This document shows positions 9,584-17,532 of a DNA stretch of 41,197 bases, one piece after another (position 1 is the first letter of the stretch; every line of letters begins with the position of its first letter). Source of the DNA: Gammaproteobacteria bacterium (GTDB lineage Bacteria > Pseudomonadota > Gammaproteobacteria > Ga0077554 > Ga007554); contig JAHFRW010000021.1 in assembly GCA_023266055.1 (NCBI GenBank), positions 1-41,197 of the forward strand, given 5' to 3'. A model generated the notes under the pieces. The model made no database searches. It was not told where the DNA came from and was given only the letters and a program-made list of their open reading frames with translations. The translations under genes and the position numbers were made by a program.

Positions 9584-10066
9584 TTAGTTAGCGTAGCCAG
9601 CAAAGCGTGAGTCGGCCCGCAGGGTATCCGTCAAGGCGACGTACATGTCATCGGCATTGTTGTTGGTGGAAACCAGTGCGGAAGCATGGCTCTGGGTTAA
9701 GGCAAAGAAAGCGGATTGCTGGTTCTGGGGGATGCCCATCAAGGCTGCCAGCGTTGCAAGGTGCTCACCCTGGCCCTGGGCAATATCCTGTGACAGGTTG
9801 TCCAGATTGGCGGTCATGAATACTTTGCGTTGATATTCGTTGGTCACAACATTGGTTTCATCACAGCCGAGGCTGTTGAAGCTGATGCCCAGCCATTGAT
9901 TGGTGGTGCTGCCGTTGGTGGTGGCGGCAACGACATGGGCAAATAAACCGGTTTGTCCGGCGAAGAGTTGTTGACCCAGGCCGCAGCCCGCGCCACTGTC
10001 GGCGAAAGCGGTACCGGCAGGTATGACCAGCGCCAAGGCCAGAAACGATTGACGAATTTTGTGCAT
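9584..10066 (-). CDS. DUF3015 family secreted protein (copy 1)
   Basis: This 160-residue paralogue of the next gene starts MHKIRQSFLALALVIPAGTA with a signal peptide ending near AFA/DS. It shares the pattern AGCGLGQQLFAGQTG, then FNSLGCDETN, then DIAQGQGEHLATLAALMGI, so it belongs to the same DUF3015 family and keeps both cysteines. The paralogues are clearly diverged and are not a recent copy. A strong ribosome site, AAGGAG, lies 7 bases before the ATG at 10066. It is the first gene after a good minus-strand promoter (10150-10179). The family is found in Gram-negative bacteria and has no established biochemical function; periplasmic location is inferred from the signal peptide. Confidence 0.88.
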   Translation of the reverse strand: MHKIRQSFLALALVIPAGTAFADSGAGCGLGQQLFAGQTGLFAHVVAATTNGSTTNQWLGISFNSLGCDETNVVTNEYQRKVFMTANLDNLSQDIAQGQGEHLATLAALMGIPQNQQSAFFALTQSHASALVSTNNNADDMYVALTDTLRADSRFAGYAN

Positions 10067-10095
10067 ATCTTGCTCCTTAATTCTTTGTTGAGTGA

Positions 10096-10109
10096 AAACC
10101 CCAAGGTTT
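10096..10109 (-). promoter_or_regulatory. Small leader hairpin before DUF3015 copy 1
   Basis: AAACC (10096-10100) and GGTTT (10105-10109) pair around CCAA. The hairpin is in the 5' leader, 29 bases before the start codon and about 35 bases after the predicted transcription start. Flanking bases also resemble those of the hairpin at 9558-9573 (GAGTGAAAA here, GAGGGAAAT there). Confidence 0.55.
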
Positions 10110-10149
10110 AGGTGGCGTCAATCTGTGTATTGCTCCCTAAGCCTTAGAG

Positions 10150-10179
10150 TATATACCGGCAATACTTGTGTTTTGTCAA
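10150..10179 (-). promoter_or_regulatory. Sigma70-type promoter for the DUF3015 pair
   Basis: On the minus strand a perfect -35 TTGACA (10174-10179) and a -10 TATATA (10150-10155) are separated by 18 bases. Transcription would begin near 10142, giving a leader of about 75 bases that includes the hairpin at 10096-10109. Confidence 0.7.
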
Positions 10180-10417
10180 AGGTATTTTTGCAGCGTCGGG
10201 GGTTTGTGGGATAAATGAGACTGAGACGGCGTGCCCATGCCTGATTGAGTGCGTATGGAGCGCCGGGATGCAGGACTTTACGCCGCTCATTGTATTAATA
10301 TCGCGCAGCATCCTGATGTGTTTTCTGTCCATCATGCAGATGTCTGAGTGCTTGCCTGAATTTGGTCAAACATTGTGATAAAAGTGGGATTGATTGTCAT
10401 GGGAAGTGTCGGGTTGG
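10180..10417. other. Intergenic region between divergent DUF3015 and rnpB promoters
   Basis: This stretch lies between the minus-strand DUF3015 promoter and the rnpB promoter. I see no coding region with a ribosome site and no convincing RNA structure in it. Confidence 0.5.
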
Positions 10418-10426
10418 TGGTATAAT
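10418..10426 (+). promoter_or_regulatory. Extended -10 promoter of rnpB
   Basis: TGGTATAAT is a perfect extended -10 element (TGnTATAAT), ending 6 bases before the first paired base of the RNase P RNA at 10433. No good -35 is present at 17 bases, which is common for extended -10 promoters. Confidence 0.75.
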
Positions 10427-10432
10427 AATCTT

Positions 10433-10770
10433 GGAGTTGGCCAAGGCAGTCGCTGTTGCCGCAAGGTTAATAGAGGAAAGTCCGGGCTCCACAGGGCAGG
10501 GTGCCAGGTAACACCTGGGAGGCGCGAGTCTACGGAAAGTGCCACAGAAAATATACCGCCAATGTGCAGGTAAGGGTGAAATGGTGCGGTAAGAGCGCAC
10601 CGCGCGACTGGTAACAGGCGTGGCAGGGAAAACCCCACCCGGAGCAAGACCAAATAGGGGAACGATGGTGCGGCCCGCACTGTTCTCGGGTAGGTTGCTT
10701 GAGGTGTACGGTGACGTGCATCCCAGATGAATGGCTGTCCATGACAGAACCCGGCTTATCGGCCGACTCC
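10433..10770 (+). ncRNA. rnpB: RNase P RNA (type A, apparently without helix P12)
   Basis: The catalytic RNA that trims tRNA 5' ends is recognised by its universal blocks: GAGGAAAGTCCGGGCTCC, AGGGTGCCAGGTAACACCTG, GGTAAGGGTGAAA, GTGCGGTAAGAGCGCACCG, CACCCGGAGCAAGACCAAAT and GACAGAACCCGGCTTATC. The ends are set by helix P1: GGAGTTGGCC at 10433-10442 pairs with GGCCGACTCC at 10761-10770. Length is about 338 bases against 377 in E. coli. Two parts explain the difference. P3 is a short simple hairpin with a GCAA loop, and between CCGCC and CAGGTAAGGG there are only about 6 bases where E. coli has the GC-rich P12 hairpin. It is transcribed from its own promoter and followed by a T-rich tract. Confidence 0.97.
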
Positions 10771-10782
10771 TTTTTATTTTTT
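10752..10782 (+). terminator. Probable rnpB terminator
   Basis: CGGC (10752-10755) can pair with GCCG (10762-10765), and TTTTTATTTTTT begins at 10771, directly after the P1 strand. The short stem also belongs to the mature RNA, so this is tentative. Confidence 0.45.
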
Positions 10783-10969
10783 AACTGTTTTGATAGTGTT
10801 TTTCCCTTCCCGAACATCTTCTAAGATATTGCTCTAAGTATGCCCCCCAACGTCATGATTCTAATCATGCTGGAGTGGGATGTATTTTGTGATGATCTTC
10901 TTCCTCTCCTTTTTTACGCTAAGTCCCTGTCAGTAAAGCAGGAACGTCTCAAAATCCTGATGATTTTTC

Positions 10970-10999
10970 TTGACATTTCCCCTCGTGGATACCTATAGT
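10970..10999 (+). promoter_or_regulatory. dcw cluster promoter (Pmra)
   Basis: A perfect -35 TTGACA (10970-10975) and -10 TATAGT (10994-10999) are separated by 18 bases. Transcription should start near 11006, just before or within the MraZ boxes. The upstream part of this gap (10783-10969) holds an inverted repeat, CATGAT/ATCATG near 10854-10869, and nothing else I can name. Confidence 0.85.
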
Positions 11000-11008
11000 G
11001 TCGCTAAG

Positions 11009-11042
11009 TGGGTTAAAGTGGGAAAAAGTGGGGCTAATGGGC
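11009..11042 (+). promoter_or_regulatory. MraZ operator: repeated TGGG boxes
   Basis: TGGG occurs at 11009, 11019, 11029 and 11038. The first three are exactly 10 bases apart and each is preceded by AAG or AAAG; the fourth follows after 9. MraZ is known to bind direct TGGG-type repeats of this spacing upstream of its own gene. Their position just downstream of the promoter fits autorepression. Confidence 0.85.
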
Positions 11043-11076
11043 GTCACGTGTGCTGGAATACAGAGGGGTGGATGTT

Positions 11077-11529
11077 TTGTTTCGTGGAGGTACATCACTT
11101 AGCGTTGATGTCAAAGGCCGCATGGCAATGCCGGCCAAGTACCGCGATCGGCTGCAGGATATATGTAGCGGTCAACTAGTGATCACTGTTGACCGTGATC
11201 ATTGCTTGCTGGTGTATCCGTTGCCGGAGTGGGAAGAGATCGAGCGTAAGCTGGTGAAGCTGCCGAGCCTTAACAAGCAGGCGCGTCGGCTGCAACGTTT
11301 GTTGATCGGTCATGCGACAGAGTGTGAGCTGGATGGCGCGGGACGGATTTTATTATCACCGCTGCTGAGAGAATTTGCGGCGATTGATAAGCAGGTTATG
11401 TTGATTGGTCAAGGTAATAAATTTGAATTATGGGATGAAGCGACCTGGAATGCGCGCCGCGAGAGCTGGCTGAGCGAGGTCGAGGATGAGGAAGAGTTGA
11501 CGGCAGATCTGGAGTCGTTGTCGCTCTGA
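11077..11529 (+). CDS. mraZ: Transcriptional regulator MraZ
   Basis: MraZ is the DNA-binding regulator at the head of the dcw cluster. It has two AbrB/SpoVT-like half-domains, here with VDVKGRMAMPAKYRDRL in the first and LDGAGRILLSPLLREFA in the second. The family nearly always begins MFRG, and here FRGG follows a TTG codon at 11077, with GAGGGG 8 bases upstream; that gives 150 residues, close to the 152 of E. coli. GTG codons at 11050 and 11068 would add 9 or 3 residues with poorer support. The repeated TGGG boxes directly upstream are its expected binding site. rsmH follows after 68 bases. Confidence 0.93.
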   Translation: MFRGGTSLSVDVKGRMAMPAKYRDRLQDICSGQLVITVDRDHCLLVYPLPEWEEIERKLVKLPSLNKQARRLQRLLIGHATECELDGAGRILLSPLLREFAAIDKQVMLIGQGNKFELWDEATWNARRESWLSEVEDEEELTADLESLSL

Positions 11530-11597
11530 ATGATGTTTTATGGTGATCAGTGTGGTATCAGGAGCCTGTGCCTTGTTAGCGGGTGGCGAGATTTAGT

Positions 11598-12536
11598 ATG
11601 AACGCTGCGGAGGCTTATACCCATCGACCTGTGCTGTTGGCAGAGGTGCTCGAGGGGCTATCTATCCGGCCTTCTGGTATCTATGTGGACGCAACTTTTG
11701 GCCGCGGTGGACACGCCCGCGCGATATTACAGCGTCTTGATGCACATGGATTGTTACTGGCCGTTGACAAGGATCCGGAGGCGGTGGCAGCGGCGCGCGA
11801 GATGTTTGCGGATGATGCGCGATTTTTTATTGAGCAGGGGACGTTTGCCATGCTTGAGTATTACGTTCAGGAGCGCGGATGGAAAGGCAGGGTCGATGGT
11901 GTGCTGCTTGACCTTGGTGTTTCTTCGCCACAACTTGACGATCCTCAGCGTGGTTTTAGTTTCAGGCGCGATGGCCCTCTGGATATGCGCATGAATCCAC
12001 AGGTTGGCATGAGTGCAGCGCAATGGTTAGCCAGCGCCAAGGAAACCGAAATTATTTCAGTGCTGCGACTTTATGGTGAGGAGCGCTACGCTCCGCGCAT
12101 TGCGCGCGCATTGATTGCGGCGCGTAATGAATCCATGATTACCACAACCGGCCAGTTGGCGACGATTGTGGCGGCGGCCAACCCGGCATGGGAGCCGGGC
12201 AAGGATCCTGCAACACGTACATTTCAGGCGATACGTATTTACATCAATCGGGAACTTGAAGACGTCGAAGTTTGTCTTCCCCAGGTGCTTGACGCACTGG
12301 CACCCAACGGACGTCTGGCAGTTATCAGCTTTCACTCTCTTGAGGATCGTATTGTCAAACGTTTTATACGTGAAGAGGCGCGGGGTGATCACTTTCCGGC
12401 ACATGTCCCGGTGCTGGCAACAGCGTTGCAGCCGCGTCTGCGGTCGATAGGTAAGGCGCGGTATGCCAGTACGGAAGAGTTGTCTGCTAATCCACGTGCG
12501 CGCAGTGCCGTACTGCGAATCGCGGAGAAAATCTAG
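11598..12536 (+). CDS. rsmH: 16S rRNA (cytosine1402-N4)-methyltransferase RsmH
   Basis: RsmH (MraW) methylates N4 of C1402 in the ribosomal P site using S-adenosylmethionine. The 312-residue protein has the expected N-terminal HRPVLLAEVLEGL, the AdoMet site VDATFGRGGHA, VDGVLLDLGVSSPQLDD, RGFSFRRDGPLDMRM, TRTFQAIRIYIN and the late ISFHSLEDRIVKRF block. E. coli RsmH has 313 residues. The ATG at 11598 is preferred over a GTG at 11583 because it matches the family N-terminus. As in other dcw clusters it follows mraZ and precedes ftsL. Confidence 0.96.
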   Translation: MNAAEAYTHRPVLLAEVLEGLSIRPSGIYVDATFGRGGHARAILQRLDAHGLLLAVDKDPEAVAAAREMFADDARFFIEQGTFAMLEYYVQERGWKGRVDGVLLDLGVSSPQLDDPQRGFSFRRDGPLDMRMNPQVGMSAAQWLASAKETEIISVLRLYGEERYAPRIARALIAARNESMITTTGQLATIVAAANPAWEPGKDPATRTFQAIRIYINRELEDVEVCLPQVLDALAPNGRLAVISFHSLEDRIVKRFIREEARGDHFPAHVPVLATALQPRLRSIGKARYASTEELSANPRARSAVLRIAEKI

Positions 12537-12541
12537 TCGTG

Positions 12542-12811
12542 ATGAATAACCGCTATACCAGAATGGGTGTGTTGATTGGCTTGGTGGTGGTGTCCGCGCT
12601 GGCGGTGATTTACTCGAAGCATCAAAGCCGTAAGTTATTTATGGAGCTACAGACTTTGCAGAAAAGTCGTGATGATATGGCGATTGAATGGGGGCAGCTG
12701 CAGCTGGAGCAAAGCACGCTGGTCACTCATGGACGCATCGAAAATACGGCGTATACCAAACTGGGGATGATGCTACCACCCCCTGATGCAATGATTATCG
12801 TAAAGCCATGA
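12542..12811 (+). CDS. ftsL: Cell division protein FtsL
   Basis: This 89-residue bitopic protein has a short cytoplasmic N-terminus, one membrane helix (about residues 8-24, GVLIGLVVVSALAVIYS), and a periplasmic leucine-heptad coiled coil (KLFMELQTLQKSRDDMA). FtsL joins FtsB and FtsQ in the divisome and helps activate FtsW/FtsI. Sequence conservation in this family is low; the assignment rests on size, topology and its position between rsmH and ftsI. A GTG at 12539 directly before the ATG could also serve as start. The stop overlaps the ftsI start (ATGA). Confidence 0.93.
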   Translation: MNNRYTRMGVLIGLVVVSALAVIYSKHQSRKLFMELQTLQKSRDDMAIEWGQLQLEQSTLVTHGRIENTAYTKLGMMLPPPDAMIIVKP

Positions 12812-14616
12812 CGTTGAATAATGTCCAGTCCGCTTATAAAACATCCCGCATAAGACTTGTGTTGGTGCTGGTGATATTGGCTGTGGCCATGCTGTTGATG
12901 GTGTGGCGTGCTGTGGACATACAGGTATTGCATCGGGAATTTTTGCAGGGACAAGGTGATGCGCGCCACTTGCGTGTGGTCAACATGCCCGCGCATCGTG
13001 GCATGATTACCGATCGTAACGGCGAGCCCCTGGCGATCAGCACGCCAGTTGATTCGGTGTGGGCAAACCCACGTGAGTTACTGGCGGCGCGATCACAATG
13101 GCCGTCCCTGATGCGTTTATTGCATCTTGATGCGGCCACATTACAACAGCATCTTGCCAAGCGTATCGATCGTGAGTTCATTTATCTGAAGCGTGCCGTT
13201 AGCCCTGATCTCGCGCAACAGGTCGTGGCACTGGGCGTGCCGGGGGTGTCATTGCAGCGTGAGTATCGTCGCTATTATCCGGCGGGTGAAGTGGCGGCGC
13301 ATGTGTTGGGCTTTACCAATGTTGATGATCGAGGCCAGGAAGGTATTGAGCTGGCGTATGAAAGCTGGCTGCGTGGTATTCCGGGTAGCAAGCGTGTGAT
13401 CAAGGACAATTTGAAACGTACGGTGGAAGATGTCGAGGGAATCAGTGAGCCTGTGTCTGGCAAGGATCTCGCGCTCAGTATCGACCGTCGTTTACAGTAC
13501 CTTGCTTATCGTGAGTTAAAGTCGGCCATTCAAAGCAGTGGCGCACGTGCAGGATCCGTGGTGATGCTTGATGTGGTTTCGGGTGAGGTGTTGGCGATGG
13601 CTAACTACCCATCATTTAATTCCAATAATCGCGCCAAGCTTCGCGGAGATGTCTATCGAAATCGGGCAGTCACGGATGTGTTTGAGCCGGGTTCTACCAT
13701 TAAACCCTTTACCATTGCGGCGGCCCTGGAGGCTGGAAAATATCAACCTCATACTATCATTGATACCACACCGGGGTTTTATAAGGTCGGTCGTCATCTG
13801 GTGCGTGATATTCACAATTATGGCGTAATTGATGTTTCTACGGTATTGCAGAAATCCAGCAATGTTGGCGCAACCAAAATGGCTTTGGCGATAGAGCCGA
13901 AACAGTTGTGGTCAGTTTTTTCACGCGTTGGATTCGGATTAAGTACCAGCAGTGGTTTTCCTGGTGAAATGGCGGGATTGTTGTCAAGTTACAAAGGCTG
14001 GCGCGAGATTGATCGCGCTACGCTGGCATACGGTTATGGATTGTCTGCGACGCCTCTGCAGCTTGCCCAGGCTTATCGTGTGCTTGCCGATGATGGGCAA
14101 ATGAAACCGATTTCGTTTGTCCGTACAGATGCGATCCCGTCTGGTGAGCAGGTTATGCGCCCGGAGGTTGCTGCGCAGGTGCGTGCCATGATGGAATCTG
14201 TGGTACATGATGGAGGTACAGGGACGGCGGCTGATGTGCTGGGTTATCGTGTCGGCGGAAAAACCGGCACAGTGCATAAGTCCGAGATGGGTGGATATGC
14301 CGAAAATCGCTACCTTGCATTGTTTGCAGGTCTGGCCCCCATCAGTCATCCTCGCCTGGCCATGGTAGTGATGATAGATGAACCGGCGGGTAATGAATAC
14401 TATGGCGGCCAGATTGCCGCGCCAGTGTTCGGAAAAATCATGTCAGGGGCATTGCGTTTGCTGGATATTGCGCCGGACGATATGCAATCGCTGCGTACAC
14501 AGCTCGTGCAGGTGAGTGGCCCGTCTCAAGTACCTCTGCCAACGCCTGTTCCCGTGCAACAAGTGCCTGATTCAACGAGGCCGCACCTTAAGCGTGTTTC
14601 TACGGGAGCATTATGA
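12808..14616 (+). CDS. ftsI: Septal peptidoglycan transpeptidase FtsI (PBP3)
   Basis: FtsI crosslinks new septal peptidoglycan together with the FtsW polymerase. The 602-residue protein has a short cytoplasmic tail, one membrane helix (about 16-34), a dimerisation or pedestal domain starting with PAHRGMITDRNGEPLA, and a transpeptidase domain. All three active-site motifs are present: S296-T-I-K299 (in EPGSTIKPF), SSN at 350-352 and KTG at 485-487. The C-terminal tail is rich in Pro and Val. It overlaps ftsL and murE by four bases each, so translation is probably coupled. Confidence 0.97.
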   Translation: MTLNNVQSAYKTSRIRLVLVLVILAVAMLLMVWRAVDIQVLHREFLQGQGDARHLRVVNMPAHRGMITDRNGEPLAISTPVDSVWANPRELLAARSQWPSLMRLLHLDAATLQQHLAKRIDREFIYLKRAVSPDLAQQVVALGVPGVSLQREYRRYYPAGEVAAHVLGFTNVDDRGQEGIELAYESWLRGIPGSKRVIKDNLKRTVEDVEGISEPVSGKDLALSIDRRLQYLAYRELKSAIQSSGARAGSVVMLDVVSGEVLAMANYPSFNSNNRAKLRGDVYRNRAVTDVFEPGSTIKPFTIAAALEAGKYQPHTIIDTTPGFYKVGRHLVRDIHNYGVIDVSTVLQKSSNVGATKMALAIEPKQLWSVFSRVGFGLSTSSGFPGEMAGLLSSYKGWREIDRATLAYGYGLSATPLQLAQAYRVLADDGQMKPISFVRTDAIPSGEQVMRPEVAAQVRAMMESVVHDGGTGTAADVLGYRVGGKTGTVHKSEMGGYAENRYLALFAGLAPISHPRLAMVVMIDEPAGNEYYGGQIAAPVFGKIMSGALRLLDIAPDDMQSLRTQLVQVSGPSQVPLPTPVPVQQVPDSTRPHLKRVSTGAL

Positions 14617-16136
14617 CAGCGTCACGGCCTCATGGAACGCAGCACAGGAAAGCATTAAGCGTGCTTCTTGCAGGGCATGCAGTGATTGATGCCGCTGTTG
14701 ATTGTGAAATTAGTGGTTTGTCAATGGATAGCCGCAAGGTGTGTGCAGGGGATTTGTTTTTGGCGTGTGTGGGTCATCAGGCACGGCATGGACATGAATT
14801 TATTTCGGATGCCATTCAGGCAGGCGCGGTAGCCGTGGCCTATGAGCTTGATGATGAGGTTGCGATACTTGAGCAATCGGACAAGGTGCCCATGTTTGGC
14901 ATTGCCCGACTGGGTCAGCAGGCGGGTGTAATTGCCGAACGATTTTATGATAACCCTTCGAGCGATATGTTTGTGGTGGGAATTACCGGTACCAATGGCA
15001 AGACATCGTGCAGTCAGTTTATTGCCCAGGCTCTTGGCGAAGAAGCGCCATGTGGTGTTATTGGTACGCTCGGTAATGGTTTATATGGCCAGTTACAGAT
15101 GAGTGAGCACACTACGCCGGATGCAATATCCCTGCATGGCACGCTGTCAGAAATGTATGTGGCAGGAGCGCGTAGTGTTGCCATGGAAGTGTCTTCGCAT
15201 GGATTGGAGCAGGGTCGGGTGAATGGTGTGATGTTTGATGCCGCTGTTTTTACCAATCTCAGTCGTGATCATCTTGATTATCATGGTGACATGGCGTCGT
15301 ATGGTCGAGCCAAGCAACGCTTGTTTACGTTGCCTGGATTGCGTTATGCGATTATCAATATTGATGACAGTTTTGGTCAGATGCTATTGAAGTCGCTCTC
15401 AGGAGATATTCAAGCGATCGCATATACTTTGAATGATGTGGAAAGTGCGGGTGCTGTGCAAACAGTGCGTGGAACACTGCTGCGCCAGGGGCTTGAAGGT
15501 TTGAGTATGCAGGTAATCTCGCCATGGGGTGAGGCAAGTTTTTCGAGTCGTCTACTGGGGCGATTTAATGCGAGTAATTTGCTGGCGGTGCTGGCACTCT
15601 TGGTGATATCGGGCGTGCCATTGAGTGATGCTGTGCAGAAACTGGAACGGCTTCGACCGGTGCCAGGGCGGATGGAATGCTATGGTGGATACAATGAAAA
15701 ACCGTTGGTCGTGGTCGATTATGCGCATACTCCGGATGCATTGCATCAGGTTCTACAGTCGCTGCGTGAGCATTGCCAGAATGCATTGTGGGTGGTGTTT
15801 GGCTGCGGTGGTGACCGTGATCGTGGCAAGCGGCCCTTGATGGGGGAAATTGCGCAGCGCCATGCTGATTATGTAGTGCTGACAGATGATAATCCTCGTC
15901 ATGAAGATGCAGATAAAATTATTGCCGACATTCAGGCAGGATTACAACCGCGTCAATCGGTGCATGTTGAACGGGATCGTGCCCAGGCGATTGCCTGGGC
16001 AGTAACACGTGCGGCGGCACATGATGTAGTGCTGGTTGCGGGCAAGGGCCATGAAAATTATCAGTTAATAGGTGACAGGAAGTTGGCATTTAGTGACAGT
16101 ATGCAGGTCAAAAAGCTAGTAAGGGAGGCAGCGTGA
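14613..16136 (+). CDS. murE: UDP-MurNAc-tripeptide synthetase MurE (meso-DAP adding)
   Basis: MurE adds the third amino acid to UDP-MurNAc-L-Ala-D-Glu. The 507-residue protein has the Mur ligase N-domain (about 25-115), the ATP-binding P-loop GTNGKT at 126-131, the central domain with TPDAISLH and MEVSSHGLEQGR, and the C-domain with DYAHTPDAL. The DNPR motif (in TDDNPRHED, about residue 426) marks specificity for meso-diaminopimelate, as expected of a Gram-negative wall. It starts within the ftsI stop (ATGA) and its own stop overlaps murF. Confidence 0.97.
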   Translation: MTASRPHGTQHRKALSVLLAGHAVIDAAVDCEISGLSMDSRKVCAGDLFLACVGHQARHGHEFISDAIQAGAVAVAYELDDEVAILEQSDKVPMFGIARLGQQAGVIAERFYDNPSSDMFVVGITGTNGKTSCSQFIAQALGEEAPCGVIGTLGNGLYGQLQMSEHTTPDAISLHGTLSEMYVAGARSVAMEVSSHGLEQGRVNGVMFDAAVFTNLSRDHLDYHGDMASYGRAKQRLFTLPGLRYAIINIDDSFGQMLLKSLSGDIQAIAYTLNDVESAGAVQTVRGTLLRQGLEGLSMQVISPWGEASFSSRLLGRFNASNLLAVLALLVISGVPLSDAVQKLERLRPVPGRMECYGGYNEKPLVVVDYAHTPDALHQVLQSLREHCQNALWVVFGCGGDRDRGKRPLMGEIAQRHADYVVLTDDNPRHEDADKIIADIQAGLQPRQSVHVERDRAQAIAWAVTRAAAHDVVLVAGKGHENYQLIGDRKLAFSDSMQVKKLVREAA

Positions 16137-17527
16137 TGATGACCTTATCGGAAGCCGCCCGCGCCTTAAATGCCACTTTGCTGGGTGAGGATGTCAGATT
16201 CCAAGCGGTAAGTACGGATACCCGTACCCTGCAGCCGGGTGATCTTTTTGTTGCCTTAACAGGCGATAATTTTGACGGGCATACTTTCGTGTCGGAAGCG
16301 ATTGCAAAAGGTGCCTGCGCAATATTGATTAGCGCTGCGCTTGATACCACGGTATCTGAGTTAACCGGAACAGTGGTTCCCGCCTTGCGGGTTGCAGACA
16401 CACGTCTAGCGCTAGGCCAGTTGTCGGCAGCCTGGAGAGCGCGTTTTTCCATACCGGTTATCGCCGTCACAGGCAGTAACGGCAAGACTACGACGAAAGA
16501 AATGCTGGCCGCAATTTTTGCACAACGCGGCAGTGTTTTGGCCACGCAGGGTAATCTCAATAATGAGATCGGTGTGCCATTGACATTATTGAGGTTACGT
16601 AAAGAGCATCGTTACGCCGTGATTGAAATGGGCGCCAGCCATCCTGGGGAAATCGCTTATCTAAGTGGTCTTGCACGTCCCACGGTGGCCTTGATTACCA
16701 ACGCGGCAGTGGCTCATCTGGGTGGTTTTGGCAGTCTGGACGAAGTGGCGCGCACCAAAGGAGGTATGTATACCGGTCTGGTGGAGACGGGTGTGGGTGT
16801 GGTGAATGCTGATGATACGTATGCCAGTTTGTGGCGCGGCATGGTGGATGGGCGTCGTTGTGTCACATTTGGCATGCGCACAGCAGCCGACGTGCACACC
16901 GACGTGGATGGGATCAAGTGCCGTATGGATACTCAGGTGATTACCACCTGTTTTGATGTGCATACCCCGGTGGGCGATGTGGCGGTAACATTGCCATTGC
17001 TGGGTATCCATAATGTGATGAACGCACTGGCAGCGAGCGCAGCCGCATTGGCTGCGGGTGCGACGTTAAGCGATATCCGTAATGGATTGCAAGGCATGTT
17101 GCCGGTCAAGGGACGTTTAATGCTTAAGCCGGGAATTCATGGCGTGCGGGTTATTGATGATACCTATAATGCCAACCCTCCCTCGGTGCGTGCAGCGATT
17201 GATGTTTTGGCGGTGGCCAAAGGGCAGAAAGTGTTAGTGCTGGGTGATATGGGGGAGTTGGGTGATGACGCTCCCGCCTTCCATGCTCAGGTGGGTGTTC
17301 AGGCCCAGGCGGCGGGGATTAACCGACTGTATGCAATGGGTGATCTAAGTCAGTTGGCGGTACAGAGTTTTGGCAAGGGGGGGCGCCATTATGCAACTCA
17401 TGAAGCATTGGTGGGCGAGCTGACTGCCGAGCTTCCGGTATTGGGGGCGAGTACCACGGTGTTGATAAAGGGATCACGATTCATGCGTATGGAACGTATT
17501 GTTGACGCGATTGTAGAGAAGGGTTAG
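16136..17527 (+). CDS. murF: UDP-MurNAc-tripeptide:D-Ala-D-Ala ligase MurF
   Basis: MurF completes the cytoplasmic pentapeptide precursor by adding D-Ala-D-Ala. The protein has about 463 residues, with the N-domain block [17 protein letters not shown], the P-loop [39 protein letters not shown] and the C-domain [16 protein letters not shown]. Three starts lie together (GTG 16133, ATG 16136, ATG 16139); 16136 is preferred because GGGAGG lies 7 bases upstream. It shares the A of the murE stop (TGATG). mraY follows after 5 bases. Confidence 0.97.
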   Translation: MMTLSEAARALNATLLGEDVRFQAVSTDTRTLQPGDLFVALTGDNFDGHTFVSEAIAKGACAILISAALDTTVSELTGTVVPALRVADTRLALGQLSAAWRARFSIPVIAVTGSNGKTTTKEMLAAIFAQRGSVLATQGNLNNEIGVPLTLLRLRKEHRYAVIEMGASHPGEIAYLSGLARPTVALITNAAVAHLGGFGSLDEVARTKGGMYTGLVETGVGVVNADDTYASLWRGMVDGRRCVTFGMRTAADVHTDVDGIKCRMDTQVITTCFDVHTPVGDVAVTLPLLGIHNVMNALAASAAALAAGATLSDIRNGLQGMLPVKGRLMLKPGIHGVRVIDDTYNANPPSVRAAIDVLAVAKGQKVLVLGDMGELGDDAPAFHAQVGVQAQAAGINRLYAMGDLSQLAVQSFGKGGRHYATHEALVGELTAELPVLGASTTVLIKGSRFMRMERIVDAIVEKG

Positions 17528-17532
17528 CAGTT

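Noticed and set aside
10366-10817. Two minus-strand open frames of 95-104 codons
   Set aside because: They lie within and across rnpB on the opposite strand; the conserved RNA structure explains the sequence.
10970-11179. Plus-strand frame of 69 codons at the dcw promoter
   Set aside because: It begins inside the -35 element and overlaps mraZ in another frame.
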